A stretch of DNA of 64,000 nucleotides from Bosea sp. OAE506 (GCF_040546595.1 NZ_JBEPOB010000001.1:4944848-5008847), one strand, 5' to 3'; shown: positions 43,234 through 53,765, counted from the first letter of the stretch. Notes: generated by a model not told the origin, from the letters alone. Numbers and translations: made by a program.

Positions 43234-45327
43234 TCAGAACTCTTCCCAGCCTGAGTCGCCGGCGCGGCTGTTGGCGACCTTCTTCGCCGGGGCCGGCGCG
43301 GGGGCGGCGGCCTTGGCCGGAGCAGGCCGCGGCGCCGCGGTCCGGGCCGGGGTTCGTGCGAAGGCCGTCTCAGCGAGCTGGCGCAGGCGGGCGGGCTCGG
43401 TCGAGGCCGACATCGCGCCATGGCCGGTGGAAGCGCCGTCAGGCCCGGTCCTGAAGGCCGCGACGAGGTCGTTGAGCTGGCCGATGCGGTTGGAGAGCGA
43501 GCCGGCGGACGCCGCGCTCTGCTCGGCGAGTGCCGCATTCTGCTGGGTCATCTCGTCGAGATGGGCGACAGCCTGGCTCATCTCGTCGATGCCGTTGGCC
43601 TGCTCGCCCGACGCTGCCGAGATGTCGGCGATGGTCGCGGCGACCTTCTTCGAGGCGGAGAGGATCTGGCTGAGCTGCTCGCCCGCCTGACGCACCAGCT
43701 TGACGCCCTCGCCGACCTCGCTGTTGGAGGAGGAGATCAGCGCCGAGATGTCCTTGGCCGCCTCGCTGGAACGCTGGGCGAGCGTGCGGACTTCCGAGGC
43801 CACGACCGCAAACCCCTTGCCGGCATCGCCGGCGCGGGCCGCTTCCACCGCCGCGTTGAGCGCGAGCAGGTTGGTCTGGAAGGCGATGTCGTCGATGACG
43901 CGGATGATGTCCGAGATCTTGGTCGAGGCGCCCTCGATGCGGGCCATGGCATCGACCGCCTGGCCGGCGATGGCGCCGCCGGTCTGGGCGGCTTCCATGG
44001 CTTCGTTCGCGATCGAGGCCGCCTGGCGCGAGGCCTGGGCCGAGGCCTTCACCGAGGCCGCGAGCTCTTCCGTGGTCGCGGCGGTCTCTTCCAGGCTCGA
44101 GGCCTGCTCTTCCGTCCGCTTGGAGAGATCGTCCGCGCCCATGTTGATCTCGCGGGCGGCGAGCCCGACCTCCGACGAGGTCAGCTGGATCGTCTTCACC
44201 GTGGCCGAGAGGCGGTCGACCGTCTCGTTGATGGCGCCCTTCAGCTCGGCGAACTTGCCGCGATAGGCGGAATCGACCCGCACCGTCAGGTCGCCGGCGG
44301 CGACCGCCGAGAGCGTGCGGGCGAACTCGCTGGTGGCGGAGTCCACCACCGCATTGATCTCGTTGATGCCGGCGACGAGCTTCTGCATCTGCTCGTCGGC
44401 CTGGTCGATCTGCAGCCGCGCCGAGAAATCGCCCGCAGCCGCCGCAGCCACGACCTCGCCGACATCCGACACCACAGCCTCCATCGACTGGGCGCGGGCC
44501 AGGCGCCGCTCGGCTGCCGCGCGCTCCTGCTCCTCCAGTGCCCGCACCTTGACGAGGTTCTCGCGGAACACCTGCAGCGCCTTCGCCATCGTCCCGATCT
44601 CGTCCTGCCGATCGGTGTGCTGGATGACGGTCTCGAGATTGCCCTTGGCCAGTTCGTTCATGGCGTCGGTCGTGGCCACGATCGGGCTGGCGACGCGACG
44701 GGTGACGATCAGGATGGCGCCGACGCTGACCAGAGCGGCCAGGGTCGCCAGCGCGAACAGCATGTAAAGGCTGTTGCGATAGCCGCTTTCAGCCTCTGCG
44801 GCGACGGTGTCGCCACGGCTGGCGATATGCGTCGAGAGCTCATTGAGCGCCTTTTCCATGGCCGTCAGGGTCGGCCGCAGTTCACGCAACTGCCCGGCCG
44901 CCGCGGCCTTGTCGCCCTTGCGGGAAAGCTCCAGCACCTGTTCCATACCCGTGCGATAGGTCGGCACCTGCGCCTCGTAGCGCTTCAGCGCTTCCCGGCT
45001 CTGCTCCAGCATCAGCCGTGGTGCCAGCTTCGTCCGCGTCGCCTCGATCTTGGACGTCTCGCCCCGGATATCGTCCTCGTATCGCGTCAGGACGGCGGCA
45101 TCGGTCGTATTGACATGCATGTTGAGGCGCAGATGGCGGCGAAGAAGCCCGGTCTCGATTTCGCCGCTCATCATCACGTTGGGGATGACCTGCTGCGCCA
45201 AGGCCGCTGTGTCGTCGCTCATATCCTTCATGGAATACAGCGACTTCGCGACCGTCAGTGCCAGCATGGCAGCGAGCGCGGCGACGATCCCGATCAGCGA
45301 GCCGCGAATGGTGATTTTCTTGAGCAT
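43234..45327 (-). CDS. methyl-accepting chemotaxis protein with four-helix-bundle sensor
   Basis: A 697-residue chemoreceptor. Helix 1 (about 9-30) and helix 2 (about 186-207) bracket a periplasmic domain of about 155 residues that looks like a four-helix-bundle MCP sensor (4HB_MCP). One HAMP follows helix 2 ([23 protein letters not shown]), and a second HAMP-like segment is around [19 protein letters not shown]. The signalling hairpin contains [24 protein letters not shown]. An Ala/Pro-rich linker leads to the C-terminal GWEEF, an xWxxF-type CheR/CheB docking tail. Its signalling region is very close to the receptor gene immediately upstream, indicating duplication. Confidence 0.94.
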   Translation of the reverse strand: MLKKITIRGSLIGIVAALAAMLALTVAKSLYSMKDMSDDTAALAQQVIPNVMMSGEIETGLLRRHLRLNMHVNTTDAAVLTRYEDDIRGETSKIEATRTKLAPRLMLEQSREALKRYEAQVPTYRTGMEQVLELSRKGDKAAAAGQLRELRPTLTAMEKALNELSTHIASRGDTVAAEAESGYRNSLYMLFALATLAALVSVGAILIVTRRVASPIVATTDAMNELAKGNLETVIQHTDRQDEIGTMAKALQVFRENLVKVRALEEQERAAAERRLARAQSMEAVVSDVGEVVAAAAAGDFSARLQIDQADEQMQKLVAGINEINAVVDSATSEFARTLSAVAAGDLTVRVDSAYRGKFAELKGAINETVDRLSATVKTIQLTSSEVGLAAREINMGADDLSKRTEEQASSLEETAATTEELAASVKASAQASRQAASIANEAMEAAQTGGAIAGQAVDAMARIEGASTKISDIIRVIDDIAFQTNLLALNAAVEAARAGDAGKGFAVVASEVRTLAQRSSEAAKDISALISSSNSEVGEGVKLVRQAGEQLSQILSASKKVAATIADISAASGEQANGIDEMSQAVAHLDEMTQQNAALAEQSAASAGSLSNRIGQLNDLVAAFRTGPDGASTGHGAMSASTEPARLRQLAETAFARTPARTAAPRPAPAKAAAPAPAPAKKVANSRAGDSGWEEF

Positions 45328-45685
45328 GTCCCGGCTCCGATGGTGAGGCCACGCGCACGGTCTCGCCGCAAAGGCGAGTCCCCCCGCCCGGTCGCGTCAC
45401 TGTCGATGGCAGTGAAGAACTGGTACCAAACAGCACTTAACGAAGGATAAACCAAGCCGTCGCGGCACTGCCGTAACGTTCTATTGGCCCGTCGTGTCGC
45501 CATCTCTTTTTTTGCGGCAGATGGACGATCGAAACTCGCTGCGGGAGCGGACTCGGCACCTGCGTCATGTTGCCCCGCCGCGGCAGCTTCTTTTCGTCTT
45601 CACCGCCGTGAAGCTGCGAACGCCGCATGACAAAAGGCCCTGCCACTGGGCAGGGCCTTGCTGGGTTCGCAGCGGTCTGTTGCGC
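45328..45685 (-). other. 358-bp intergenic region between the two tandem chemoreceptor genes
   Basis: No gene is supported. The right end carries the terminator of the second receptor (45632-45659). The left part (45330-45480) would hold the promoter of the first receptor, but I see no convincing -35/-10 or alternative sigma-factor motif. Confidence 0.65.
45632..45659 (-). terminator. intrinsic terminator of the second tandem chemoreceptor gene
   Basis: An 11-bp stem AAGGCCCTGCC / GGCAGGGCCTT with a 4-nt loop and a short T-run on the minus strand, 26 nt after the stop. The stem arms are identical to those of the terminator at 43179-43207. Confidence 0.85.
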
Positions 45686-48370
45686 TCAGAACTCTTCCCA
45701 GCCGGCGTCCCCGGCGCGGCTGTTGGCAACCTTCTTCGCCGGGTCGCGCGGTGCGGGCGCCGCGGCGGGGGCGGGGCGTGGTGCGGGGCGTGCACCGGCA
45801 AAGGCGGCTTCCGCGAGCTGGCGCAGCCGGGCGGGCTCGCCTGCCGGAGCGGAGGATACCGCCGTCGCGGGGCGGCCGGAGTCCGGGCCGGTCTTGAACG
45901 CCGCAACGAGCTCGTTGAGCTGGCCGATGCGGTTGGACAGCGAAGCCGCCGAGGCCGCGCTCTGCTCCGAGAGCGCCGCGTTCTGCTGGGTCATCTCGTC
46001 AAGATGGGCCACAGCCTGGCTCATCTCGTCGATGCCGCTGGACTGCTCGCCCGACGCCGCCGAGATCTCGGCAATGGTGGCGGCGACCTTCTCGGAGGCG
46101 CTGAGGATCTGGCTGAGCTGCTCGCCGGCCTGGCGCACCAGCTTCACGCCTTCGCCCACCTCGCTGTTGGAGGACGAGATCAGCGCCGAGATGTCCTTGG
46201 CCGCGTCGCTGGAACGCTGGGCCAAGGTGCGCACCTCGGAGGCCACTACGGCGAAGCCCTTGCCGGCATCGCCAGCACGCGCTGCCTCCACCGCCGCGTT
46301 CAGTGCCAGCAGGTTCGTCTGGAAGGCGATGTCGTCGATCACGCGGATGATGTCGGAGATCTTGGTCGAAGCGTCCTCAATGCGCGACATCGCATCGACG
46401 GCGCGGCCCGCGATCGCCCCGCCGTTCTGCGCCGCCTTCATCGCCTCCGCGGCGACGGAGGCCGCCTGACGCGAGGCCTGCGCGGTCGCCTTGACCGAGG
46501 CTGCGAGCTGCTCGGTCGTGGCCGCGGTCTCCTCCAGGCTCGACGCCTGCTCTTCCGTGCGCTTCGAGAGATCGTCGGCGCCCATGTTGATCTCGCGCGC
46601 CGCGAGGCCGACATCCGCCGAGGTGACCTGGATCGTCTTCACCGTCGAGGACAGCCGCTCGACCGTCTCGTTGATCGCGCTCTTGAGCGTCTGGAAGACG
46701 CCCTGATAGTCGCCTGTGACGCGGCAGGTCAGATCGGCGGCTGCGAGGGCCTGCATCGCCCGGGCAAAGTCGGCGGTCGAGTCCTCGACCACCGCCGAGA
46801 CCTGGTTGAGGCCGACCGCGATGTCGCGGACGAAGCCTTCCTTGTCGTCGAGTGACAGGCGCGCCGAGAAGTCGCCGGCGCGGGCGGCATCGACGACGGC
46901 CGCGACTTCGGCCTCGCTCTGCAGTTCGGCCGTGACGTTGCGCCAGATCAGGGTGTGGCCGATCGTGCGGCCTCCCGTATCGCTGATATAGGCCATGTCG
47001 ACCATGATCGCCTCGGACCCGACATCGTAGCGGACCTTGCGGACCTGGCCGTTGTCGAGAATGAGCTGGCGCGTGAGATTGGCGTTGGTGCGGTAGCAGT
47101 CGATGTGCTGGCCCATCATGGCCTCGACCCGGAAGCCCGGCGACGCCGCCTGGAAGGTGGGCTCGAGCTGCTTCAGCAGGCGCTGCAGCGAGGCGCTGAT
47201 GAAGGTGATCCTCTCGTCGGGATCGGTGATCATCAGCATCGTCGGCGACTGGTTCATCGCCGAGACCGTCAGCGCAGTCCGGCCGGCTTCGTCCCGGCCC
47301 TGGTCGATGGCGCGGGCGATCTCGCCGATCTCGTTGCCGAGCGCGCAGTGGGGAACGGGCTGGGCATAATTATGCGCCTCGTGACGGCGCAGCGTCGCGA
47401 CAAGGTCGCCAAGCGGGTTGCGGATCGTGCGGACGAAGCCGAGCGCACAACCGAAGGCGGCGAGCGCCGCCAGCGCCGCGATGCCGAGGTCGCGGACCGC
47501 CTTGGACTCGATGCCGCTGATACGGGCCTCGATCAGCCGGATCAGCTGGGACTGCCCGCTCCTCCAGAGCGCATCGGACGACGCTGCGAGGGCAGCGGCA
47601 GCGGCCTGGGCCTCGGGCTGGCGCAGGGACGGCGCACGTTCCAGCGCGTGATCCTCGCGCAGGGCGGCAGCCTGCTTCGCGACGACCGCGCTGGCACTGT
47701 CGAAGCCGCCACGCGCGGCAGCGAGCGCCGCGCTGAGGCTGCCATCGGAATTGCCGCCGATGCCGGAGGCGAGCGAGGCCTGCACGGCGGCAAGCGCGAT
47801 GTCATAGCGTGTCGCGGCCTGGACCAGCGCATCGTGCTGGCGCGGCGTGATTTTGCCCGAGCCCAGGGCCGGCTGCATCGCGGCTTCGAGCGCGGCCCGC
47901 GCGATCACGAGTTCCGGCAGGCGGACGGCGACGACGTCCATGACGTAGTAGGAATCGACATCCGGATCGAGCGTGAGGTTGGAGCCATCGGCGATCTTCT
48001 GGATGGCCGCCTGGCCGGCGTCCCAGGTCGCGCCGCGGTCCTTGCCGTCGGCAAGTGCGCCGGCAAAGGTCCGCATGGCCTCGCCCGCCTTCAGCGATTC
48101 GGCGGCGCCCTGCAGTGCGGCCACGCGCCCGGCTTCGCTCGCGAGCTTGTCCACCGGAGCGGTGGGGCTGGTGCTGGCAGCCAGCGCGCCCCAGACATCG
48201 GTCAGCGCGCGGGCTCCGACGACCTCGAGCGCGGAAAAGGCGACATCTTTGCGGACCTGCTGGACGAACAGCAGGGTCAGGTGCCCGATCGGCAGCATCA
48301 TCAGGGCCATGATGACGGCGATTTTCGCACCTACGGTCAGCGAGGCAATCCGGGTAGCCAGTGTCTTCAT
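45686..48370 (-). CDS. methyl-accepting chemotaxis protein with large periplasmic domain and PAS domain
   Basis: An 894-residue chemoreceptor. Helix 1 (about 17-37) and helix 2 (about 296-315) enclose a periplasmic domain of about 255 residues rich in Ala helices (possibly nitrate/nitrite-sensor-like, uncertain). HAMP (about 316-365) is followed by a PAS domain (about 370-490: [20 protein letters not shown] ... [16 protein letters not shown]). A HAMP-like repeat and the signalling hairpin [24 protein letters not shown] follow. The C-terminus is GWEEF, as in the neighbouring receptor. The ATG stands directly against a 13-base C tract on the coding strand (48371-48383), an odd position with no visible ribosome site. 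Confidence 0.93.
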   Translation of the reverse strand: MKTLATRIASLTVGAKIAVIMALMMLPIGHLTLLFVQQVRKDVAFSALEVVGARALTDVWGALAASTSPTAPVDKLASEAGRVAALQGAAESLKAGEAMRTFAGALADGKDRGATWDAGQAAIQKIADGSNLTLDPDVDSYYVMDVVAVRLPELVIARAALEAAMQPALGSGKITPRQHDALVQAATRYDIALAAVQASLASGIGGNSDGSLSAALAAARGGFDSASAVVAKQAAALREDHALERAPSLRQPEAQAAAAALAASSDALWRSGQSQLIRLIEARISGIESKAVRDLGIAALAALAAFGCALGFVRTIRNPLGDLVATLRRHEAHNYAQPVPHCALGNEIGEIARAIDQGRDEAGRTALTVSAMNQSPTMLMITDPDERITFISASLQRLLKQLEPTFQAASPGFRVEAMMGQHIDCYRTNANLTRQLILDNGQVRKVRYDVGSEAIMVDMAYISDTGGRTIGHTLIWRNVTAELQSEAEVAAVVDAARAGDFSARLSLDDKEGFVRDIAVGLNQVSAVVEDSTADFARAMQALAAADLTCRVTGDYQGVFQTLKSAINETVERLSSTVKTIQVTSADVGLAAREINMGADDLSKRTEEQASSLEETAATTEQLAASVKATAQASRQAASVAAEAMKAAQNGGAIAGRAVDAMSRIEDASTKISDIIRVIDDIAFQTNLLALNAAVEAARAGDAGKGFAVVASEVRTLAQRSSDAAKDISALISSSNSEVGEGVKLVRQAGEQLSQILSASEKVAATIAEISAASGEQSSGIDEMSQAVAHLDEMTQQNAALSEQSAASAASLSNRIGQLNELVAAFKTGPDSGRPATAVSSAPAGEPARLRQLAEAAFAGARPAPRPAPAAAPAPRDPAKKVANSRAGDAGWEEF

Positions 48371-48383
48371 GGGGGGGGGGGGG
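48371..48383 (-). repeat. 13-base homopolymer (C on the coding strand) abutting the chemoreceptor ATG
   Basis: Thirteen consecutive G on the plus strand, read as C in the leader of the chemoreceptor mRNA, end immediately before its ATG. No Shine-Dalgarno sequence is seen in or just upstream of it. Such tracts change length by slippage, so it may alter expression (inference). Confidence 0.85.
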
Positions 48384-48576
48384 TCCGTCCAGGCGTGAGA
48401 TGCCGCATGGAACGGTGCGGCACAACCGTTAACACTGACCTAAGGTAATGCGACAATCTGGACCTTCCGACGAAAGGCGGAGGTTGCTGCCGCGGCTCTT
48501 CTCGGCGCCCATCCTCGGCCTTAAGCTTACGTTTCGCGGTCGCCCTCCGGCACCGTCGGGCCAGCACGGACGGACC

Positions 48577-49335
48577 ATGACGACGATCGATCTCAATTCG
48601 GATCTTGCGGAGGGATTTGGCGCCTATCGCTGCGGCGACGACGCGGCAATGCTCTCGATCGTCACCTCGGCCAATGTCGCCTGCGGCCTGCATGCCGGCG
48701 ATCCCGAGATCATGGCGAATGCCTTCGCCCTCGCCCGCCAGAACGGGGTGGCGGTCGGTGCCCATCCGGGCTTCCCGGATCTCTGGGGCTTCGGGCGGCG
48801 GCGGATCCCCTTCAGCACGGGCGAGATCGAGCGGCTCGTCGCCTATCAAATCGGCGCCGCTGCCGCGCTCGCCAGCTATGCGGGCCACCGCATCACCTAT
48901 GTGAAGCCGCATGGCGCGCTCGGGAACATCTCCTGCGAGGAGCGGCCGGTCGCGGACGCCATCGCGCGTGCGATCAAGGCGGTCGATCCGAACCTTGCTC
49001 TGCTCGCCACGGCGCTGACCCAGCAGGTCGCGGCCGGCGAAGCGGCCGGGCTGAAGGTCCATCAGGAAATCTTCGCGGATCGCGGTTACACCGAGGAGGG
49101 CCAGCTCGTGGCGCGCCATCTGCCGGGGGCCATGATCACCGATGCGGGCGAGGCGGCCGAGCGCGTGGTCGCCATGGTCCGCGAGGGGGCGCTGATCACG
49201 CTGTCGGGGCGGCGGCTGCCGACCGGCATCGAATCCGTCTGCGTCCATGGCGATTCCGCCCATGCGGTCGCCACCGCTCGCGCCGTGAGGGCGGCGCTGG
49301 AGGAGGCCGGCATCGGGCTCGCCCCCTTCGCATGA
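48577..49335 (+). CDS. pxpA: 5-oxoprolinase subunit A (LamB/YcsF family)
   Basis: Part of the PxpABC complex that opens 5-oxoproline to glutamate with ATP, in the cytoplasm. The 252-residue protein starts MTTIDLNSDLAEGFGAYRCGDD, with the family motifs SANVACGLHAGDPEIM, GAHPGFPDLWGFGRR and VKPHGALGN, and the C-terminal SVCVHGDS. The frame extends 43 codons upstream without homology; the ATG at 48577 is standard. It overlaps pxpB by 4 nt. Confidence 0.94.
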   Translation: MTTIDLNSDLAEGFGAYRCGDDAAMLSIVTSANVACGLHAGDPEIMANAFALARQNGVAVGAHPGFPDLWGFGRRRIPFSTGEIERLVAYQIGAAAALASYAGHRITYVKPHGALGNISCEERPVADAIARAIKAVDPNLALLATALTQQVAAGEAAGLKVHQEIFADRGYTEEGQLVARHLPGAMITDAGEAAERVVAMVREGALITLSGRRLPTGIESVCVHGDSAHAVATARAVRAALEEAGIGLAPFA

Positions 49336-50069
49336 GCCAGGATACGCCGGCTGCCCCGAAGTTCCTCGATGCCGGGGAAGCGGCGCTGGTCGTTGAGTTC
49401 GGCCGCAGCGTCGATCCCGGCCTCAGCGACAGGGTTCTGGCGCTGGATGCGGCGCTGGCGGCCGATCCGCCCGAGGGCCTGCGCGAACTCGTCCCGACCT
49501 ATCGCTCGCTGATGATCCACTACGATCCGCTGCGGCTCGACCGGGCCCGGCTGGTCGCGCATGTGGAAGCGGCGCTCTGCGGGCCCGCGCCGGTCGCCGC
49601 CCGCAGCGGCGCGCTCTGGACCCTGCCCTGCTGCTATGCGCCGCCCCATGGCGAGGATTTGGCCGAGATGGCCGGCCTTCTCGGGCTCACGGCGGACAGG
49701 GCTGCAGAGCTCCACGCCGCCGGGCGCTACCGCGTCTATATGTACGGATTCTCGACCGGCTTCACCTATCTCGGCGGCCTGCCCGAGCCGCTCGCGATCT
49801 CGCGCCGCGCCCGGCCGCGCCTACCGCATGACAGCCAGGCCGTGCTGGTCGGCGGGGGGCTTTGCGCCGTGGCGCATTTCGCGATGCCGACGGGCTGGTA
49901 TGTCGTCGGCCGCACGCCCGAGCGGCTCTATGCGCCGGAGCGCAGCAGCGCCTTCCTGTTCGAGCCAGGCGACCGCCTTGCCTTCGAGCCGATCGACGCC
50001 GGGACCTTCGCCGCGCTCGAAGCGCGGGCGCAGGCCGGCGAGGTCGTCGCGCGCAGGGACCCGGCATGA
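49332..50069 (+). CDS. pxpB: 5-oxoprolinase subunit B (allophanate hydrolase subunit 1-like)
   Basis: A 245-residue KipI-like subunit of PxpABC. Family segments are ALVVEFGRSVDPGLSDRVLAL, YRSLMIHYDPLRLD, YRVYMYGFSTGFTYLGGLPE and MPTGWYVVGRTPERLY. The gene order A-B-C here differs from the B-C-A order of Escherichia coli. It overlaps both neighbours by 4 nt, so the three subunits are translationally coupled. Confidence 0.93.
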   Translation: MSQDTPAAPKFLDAGEAALVVEFGRSVDPGLSDRVLALDAALAADPPEGLRELVPTYRSLMIHYDPLRLDRARLVAHVEAALCGPAPVAARSGALWTLPCCYAPPHGEDLAEMAGLLGLTADRAAELHAAGRYRVYMYGFSTGFTYLGGLPEPLAISRRARPRLPHDSQAVLVGGGLCAVAHFAMPTGWYVVGRTPERLYAPERSSAFLFEPGDRLAFEPIDAGTFAALEARAQAGEVVARRDPA

Positions 50070-51088
50070 CGTCGCTGCGGATTCTCTCCGCCGGCCCGGG
50101 AGTGACCGTCCAGGATGGCGGGCGCCATGGCTATCTGCGCTACGGCGTCACCGTTGCGGGCCCGATGGACCCCTTCGCCCATGCCGTCGCCAACCGGGCG
50201 CTCGGCAATGCGGCCGGCAGCGCCGCCATCGAGGTCTCGCTCGGGGGCGTCGAGATCGCGGCCGAGGAGCAGCCGGTCACGGTGGCCCTAGCCGGCGGCG
50301 CCTTCCGGGTGACGCTCGACGGCGAAGCGCTGCCCGCGGCCGTGGTCCTTCGCCTGGAGCCGGGCGCGACGCTCAGGCTGCGCGCCGGGAGTGCGGGCAT
50401 GTGGGGCTATCTTGCAGTCGCGGGCGGGCTCGACCTGCCGCCGGTGCTCGGCTCGCAGGCGACGCATCTGCGCACCGGCATGGGTGGCCCGGGCGGGCGC
50501 ATGCTCCGCGCCGGGGACAGTCTGCCCGTGGGGGTGGAGACAGGCGGCAGCACCGGCCCCGGCGAAATCCTGGCCCCCCTGCTGGACCGGCCCGCCGATC
50601 TCATCCGCGTGCTCCCCGGCCCGCAAGACGACTATTTCGACGCCGAAGCCTTCGCCGCCTTCCTCGCCGGTCCGTGGCGGATTTCCGAGCGGGGCGACCG
50701 CATGGCCTGCTTCCTCGAAGGCCCTGTGCTGAGGCACCGGCTGGGCTTCAACATCCCCTCGGACGGGGTTGCCATGGGTGCCATCCAGGTCCCGGGCGAA
50801 GGGCAGCCGATCGTGCTGATGGCGGACCGGCAGTCGACCGGCGGCTATCCGAAGATCGCGACGGTGATCGGCGCCGATCTCGGGCGCCTCGCCCAGGCAC
50901 GGCCGGGAACGCAGATCGCTTTCCGGGCGGTCAGCCATGCCGAGGCGGTGCGGGCGCTGGCGGAGGAGCGCGCCTTTCTCGCAGGGCCGATCCCGATCGA
51001 GCCCTTGCGGCGCACCACTTTCAGCGCCGAGTTCCTGCTCGCCCGCAACCTCGTCGATGGCTGGATCGACGGCCTGCGCCGGGACTGA
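50066..51088 (+). CDS. pxpC: 5-oxoprolinase subunit C (allophanate hydrolase subunit 2-like)
   Basis: A 340-residue KipA-like subunit of PxpABC. Typical segments are ILSAGPGVTVQDGGRHGYLRYGV, GPMDPFAHAVANRALGN, GMWGYLAVAGGLD, VLPGPQDDYFD and the C-terminal region IVLMADRQSTGGYPKIATVI. The ATG at 50066 lies inside the pxpB stop; longer upstream reading in this frame overlaps pxpB and is not real. It converges on a LuxR-type regulator gene 16 nt away. Confidence 0.93.
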   Translation: MTSLRILSAGPGVTVQDGGRHGYLRYGVTVAGPMDPFAHAVANRALGNAAGSAAIEVSLGGVEIAAEEQPVTVALAGGAFRVTLDGEALPAAVVLRLEPGATLRLRAGSAGMWGYLAVAGGLDLPPVLGSQATHLRTGMGGPGGRMLRAGDSLPVGVETGGSTGPGEILAPLLDRPADLIRVLPGPQDDYFDAEAFAAFLAGPWRISERGDRMACFLEGPVLRHRLGFNIPSDGVAMGAIQVPGEGQPIVLMADRQSTGGYPKIATVIGADLGRLAQARPGTQIAFRAVSHAEAVRALAEERAFLAGPIPIEPLRRTTFSAEFLLARNLVDGWIDGLRRD

Positions 51089-51104
51089 GCGGTCGCTCCT
51101 GCGC

Positions 51105-51743
51105 TTAGGCGGCCTCCTCGACGAAGGTCGCGACGAAGCGGACGAGTTCGCTCTGCCGGGCCGTGCCGGTCTTGGCGAAGAGGCGCTGCAGATGCGTGCG
51201 CGCCGTGGTGCGCGCAATGTTGAGCTTTCGGGCGGCTGCGACTGTGTCCATGCCCTTGACGATGAGCCCGAGCATGCGGGCCTCGGTCGGCGTCAGGCCG
51301 CAGGCCTCGGCGACCTCGTCGACATTGCGGTCGATCATGCGCTGGGGATCGTCGATCGTCAGGATGAAGAGATCCATGCCGGCCCCGCCGAGATGGACGG
51401 CTTCGACCACGGTCTGGCGTCCGCAGCGCATCAGCAGCGGCAGGCGGATCTCCTCCGATGCGACGCCGCCCAGGCGCCGCTTGAGCCAGGTCTGGAGACG
51501 GGCGGCAAAGAGCTTGTCGGAGCAGATGAGACGGCCGTCGCTCCCAAGCCCCTCGCGCACCAGCGCTGCGGCACCCTGGTTGCGGAAATGGACACGCAGA
51601 TCGGCATCGATGACGAAGAGCGGCTTGGCGGCGCGGCCCTGGTCCTGCGCCTCGACGCGGCAGGGCGGCAGGGGCTGGATCGCAGCAGCGTTCGGAAGGC
51701 TGAAGATCATGGACATGCGAGGAGCATCCTCGAATTCGAGCAT
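51105..51743 (-). CDS. LuxR-family transcriptional regulator with PAS-like N-terminus
   Basis: A 212-residue regulator. The N-terminal part (about 40-135) has a degenerate PAS-like pattern (PLFVIDADLRVHFRNQGAAAL). The C-terminal DNA-binding domain reads LTPTEARMLGLIVKGMDTVAAARKL and ARTTARTHLQRLFAKTGTARQSEL, a LuxR-type helix-turn-helix. No autoinducer-binding domain or receiver is present. It converges on pxpC, and a longer relative with the same architecture is encoded at 53.8 kb. The ligand and targets are unknown. Confidence 0.87.
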   Translation of the reverse strand: MLEFEDAPRMSMIFSLPNAAAIQPLPPCRVEAQDQGRAAKPLFVIDADLRVHFRNQGAAALVREGLGSDGRLICSDKLFAARLQTWLKRRLGGVASEEIRLPLLMRCGRQTVVEAVHLGGAGMDLFILTIDDPQRMIDRNVDEVAEACGLTPTEARMLGLIVKGMDTVAAARKLNIARTTARTHLQRLFAKTGTARQSELVRFVATFVEEAA

Positions 51744-51874
51744 CTTCGCGGTTCCTTGCGTGACAGCCGGCCCGTCAGGGCCGTGTCAGAGGGGGTGGTC
51801 CTGTTCCTTCTGTTGGTCGCGGCGGCGCGGCCGCGGGTTCATCCGAATGCGGCCCGGATGAGAAGTCTGCGGCA

Positions 51875-52657
51875 TCAGATTCGCAGCGAGAGCCGGTAGG
51901 TGTAGCTGTCGCCGCGGAACAGGCCCTCGACATATTCCAGCATCTCGCCATTGCGGGAGAAGCTGCGGCGCTTGATCAGCAGGCAGGGCACCGGCTGCGA
52001 GAAGCCGAAGATGGCGCATTCATCGGCGCTCGGCTGCGCGGCCTCGATGGTCTGGTCGCAGCGCTCGAGCGGCGCCCCCAGCCGGGCGAGCTCGGCATAG
52101 ACAGAGCCGCCGAGATCGGCCTGTTCGAGTTCCGGCGCCCGCTGGAGATTGTACCAGCCAACCTCGCGCGAGAGCGGTGTGCCGTCGCCACTGCGGACGC
52201 GAACCAGCTTGAGGAACCGCGCCTGCTCATCCAGCCCGAAGAGCGCGGCGATGGCCCGGTCGGTGACGACGGCCCGTTCCAGAATGCGCGAGGACGGCAC
52301 GCGGCCGAGTTCGCGCATCTCCTCGGTGAAGCCTTTCAGCCGGTCCATGCCGGAGTGCAGGCGCCCGGCCGTGCCCTGGACGATCGAGCCGAGCCGGCCC
52401 TGGGCGCTCAGTAGCCTCTTGGCCCGCAGGGCGTTGTAGGCGCGCTGTACGGTCGAGCGGCTGATGGCCAGGCGCTCGGCAAGCTGGCGCTCGGCCGGCA
52501 GGGTCGTGCCGGGTGGCAAGGTCCCCTCCCCGATCAGGCGGGCGAGCTGATCCTCCAGCTGCTGGTAGAGCGGCTGGGCCGTGTCGTCGCGCAGGTCCAG
52601 AAGATCCTGGAACGGCGGCCGGGGCGGCACGTTGCTCAGCTTGCGTGGCGGCTTCAT
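51875..52657 (-). CDS. GntR/HutC-family transcriptional regulator (UTRA domain)
   Basis: A 260-residue repressor-type protein. The winged helix of GntR is TLPPGTTLPAERQLAERLAISRSTVQRAYNAL (about 46-78). The C-terminal UTRA ligand domain includes LKLVRVRSGDGTPLSREVGWYN and ends in EYVEGLFRGDSYTYRLSL. The frame is open much further upstream, over the divergent kinase gene; the ATG ending at 52657 is the sensible start. It is divergent from a PfkB sugar kinase with 54 bp between starts, so it probably regulates that gene, and a phosphosugar ligand is plausible (inference). Confidence 0.92.
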   Translation of the reverse strand: MKPPRKLSNVPPRPPFQDLLDLRDDTAQPLYQQLEDQLARLIGEGTLPPGTTLPAERQLAERLAISRSTVQRAYNALRAKRLLSAQGRLGSIVQGTAGRLHSGMDRLKGFTEEMRELGRVPSSRILERAVVTDRAIAALFGLDEQARFLKLVRVRSGDGTPLSREVGWYNLQRAPELEQADLGGSVYAELARLGAPLERCDQTIEAAQPSADECAIFGFSQPVPCLLIKRRSFSRNGEMLEYVEGLFRGDSYTYRLSLRI

Positions 52658-52711
52658 CAGCGGGCAAATGCGCCGGCGGCGCTGCCGGACGACGAAAGAG
52701 GATCGAACAAA

Positions 52712-53659
52712 ATGGCTGACGGCTCCGTCTTCGTGCTGGGAAGCTTCCTGGTGTCCTGCTCGGCCAAGGTCCAGCGCTTCCCGCGGCCGGGAGAGTCGCT
52801 CGCCGCCGATATCGTCACGATCGAACCGGGTGGCAAGGGACTGAACCTCGCCATCGCCGCGCGGCGCCTGGGCGCGGACGTGGACGGCCTGCTCGCCGTG
52901 GGCGACGATCTCGCCTCCGCCTTCGCCGCGCCGGCGCTCGCCCAGGCGGAGTTGCCGGCGCAGATGCTGATCCGGGTCGCGGGCAAGACCGGCAGCGGCG
53001 TCGGCTTCACCGATGCAGAGGGCGAAACCTGTCTCGCTGTGGATTCCGGCGCCAACCGCTCCCTCTCTGCCGCCCATGTGCGGGAGGCTTCGGACCGCAT
53101 TGCGACCGCTGCGATGGTGATGGCGCAGTTCGAGATCGGCGACGGCCCCATCGCCGAAGCCTTCGCGCTGGCGCGCCGCACCGGTGTCGCGACCCTGCTC
53201 AACCCCTCGCCGTTCCGGCCGATCCCGGACGGCCTGCTGTCCGACACGGACATCCTCGTGCTCAACCAGACCGAGGCCGAGGCGCTGGCAGAGGCGATCC
53301 TGCCCGGCCATGCCGATCCGGCCGAGCCGGCGCGGTTCGTCGCGGAATTGGGGCCGGCCGTCCTGGCACGCGGGCCGCGGCTGGTCGTGCTGACGCTGGG
53401 AGCGGCCGGGGCGGTCGCGCTCGGGCGTGACGGCGCCATCGGCCAGCCGGCCTTTCCCGTGGACGCGGTGGACACGCTCGGGGCCGGCGATGCCTTCGCC
53501 GCAACGCTCGGCGTGGCGCTGGCGCGAGGCCTCGGCACCGCCGAGGCGCTGCGCCAGGCGGCGGCCGCAGGCGCGGTGGCGACACGCCGTGCCGGCGTCT
53601 TCGAGGCGCTCGGCCGCCAGGCGGATATCGACCAGCTGATCGGCCTCTCCACGGTCTGA
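52712..53659 (+). CDS. PfkB-family (ribokinase-like) sugar kinase
   Basis: A 315-residue carbohydrate kinase. PfkB motif 1 appears as IEPGGKGLNLAIAARRLGADV and motif 2 as VDTLGAGDAFAATLGVALARG, with the catalytic Asp in GAGDAF. A LNPSPFRPIPD segment and ILVLNQTEAEAL are typical of the ribokinase subfamily. The sugar is unknown; ribokinase or a deoxysugar kinase is possible. It is divergent from the GntR regulator gene. Confidence 0.92.
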   Translation: MADGSVFVLGSFLVSCSAKVQRFPRPGESLAADIVTIEPGGKGLNLAIAARRLGADVDGLLAVGDDLASAFAAPALAQAELPAQMLIRVAGKTGSGVGFTDAEGETCLAVDSGANRSLSAAHVREASDRIATAAMVMAQFEIGDGPIAEAFALARRTGVATLLNPSPFRPIPDGLLSDTDILVLNQTEAEALAEAILPGHADPAEPARFVAELGPAVLARGPRLVVLTLGAAGAVALGRDGAIGQPAFPVDAVDTLGAGDAFAATLGVALARGLGTAEALRQAAAAGAVATRRAGVFEALGRQADIDQLIGLSTV

Positions 53660-53765
53660 CGCCGGCTACTGTTTTTGGATTGTTTTTGGACTTTCCGCAA
53701 CGGCGTCATCCTGCTAGCGTCCCGCCGCCTGCCCGCTCCGGCAGGCTGAAGGATGAGGCGCGGCC

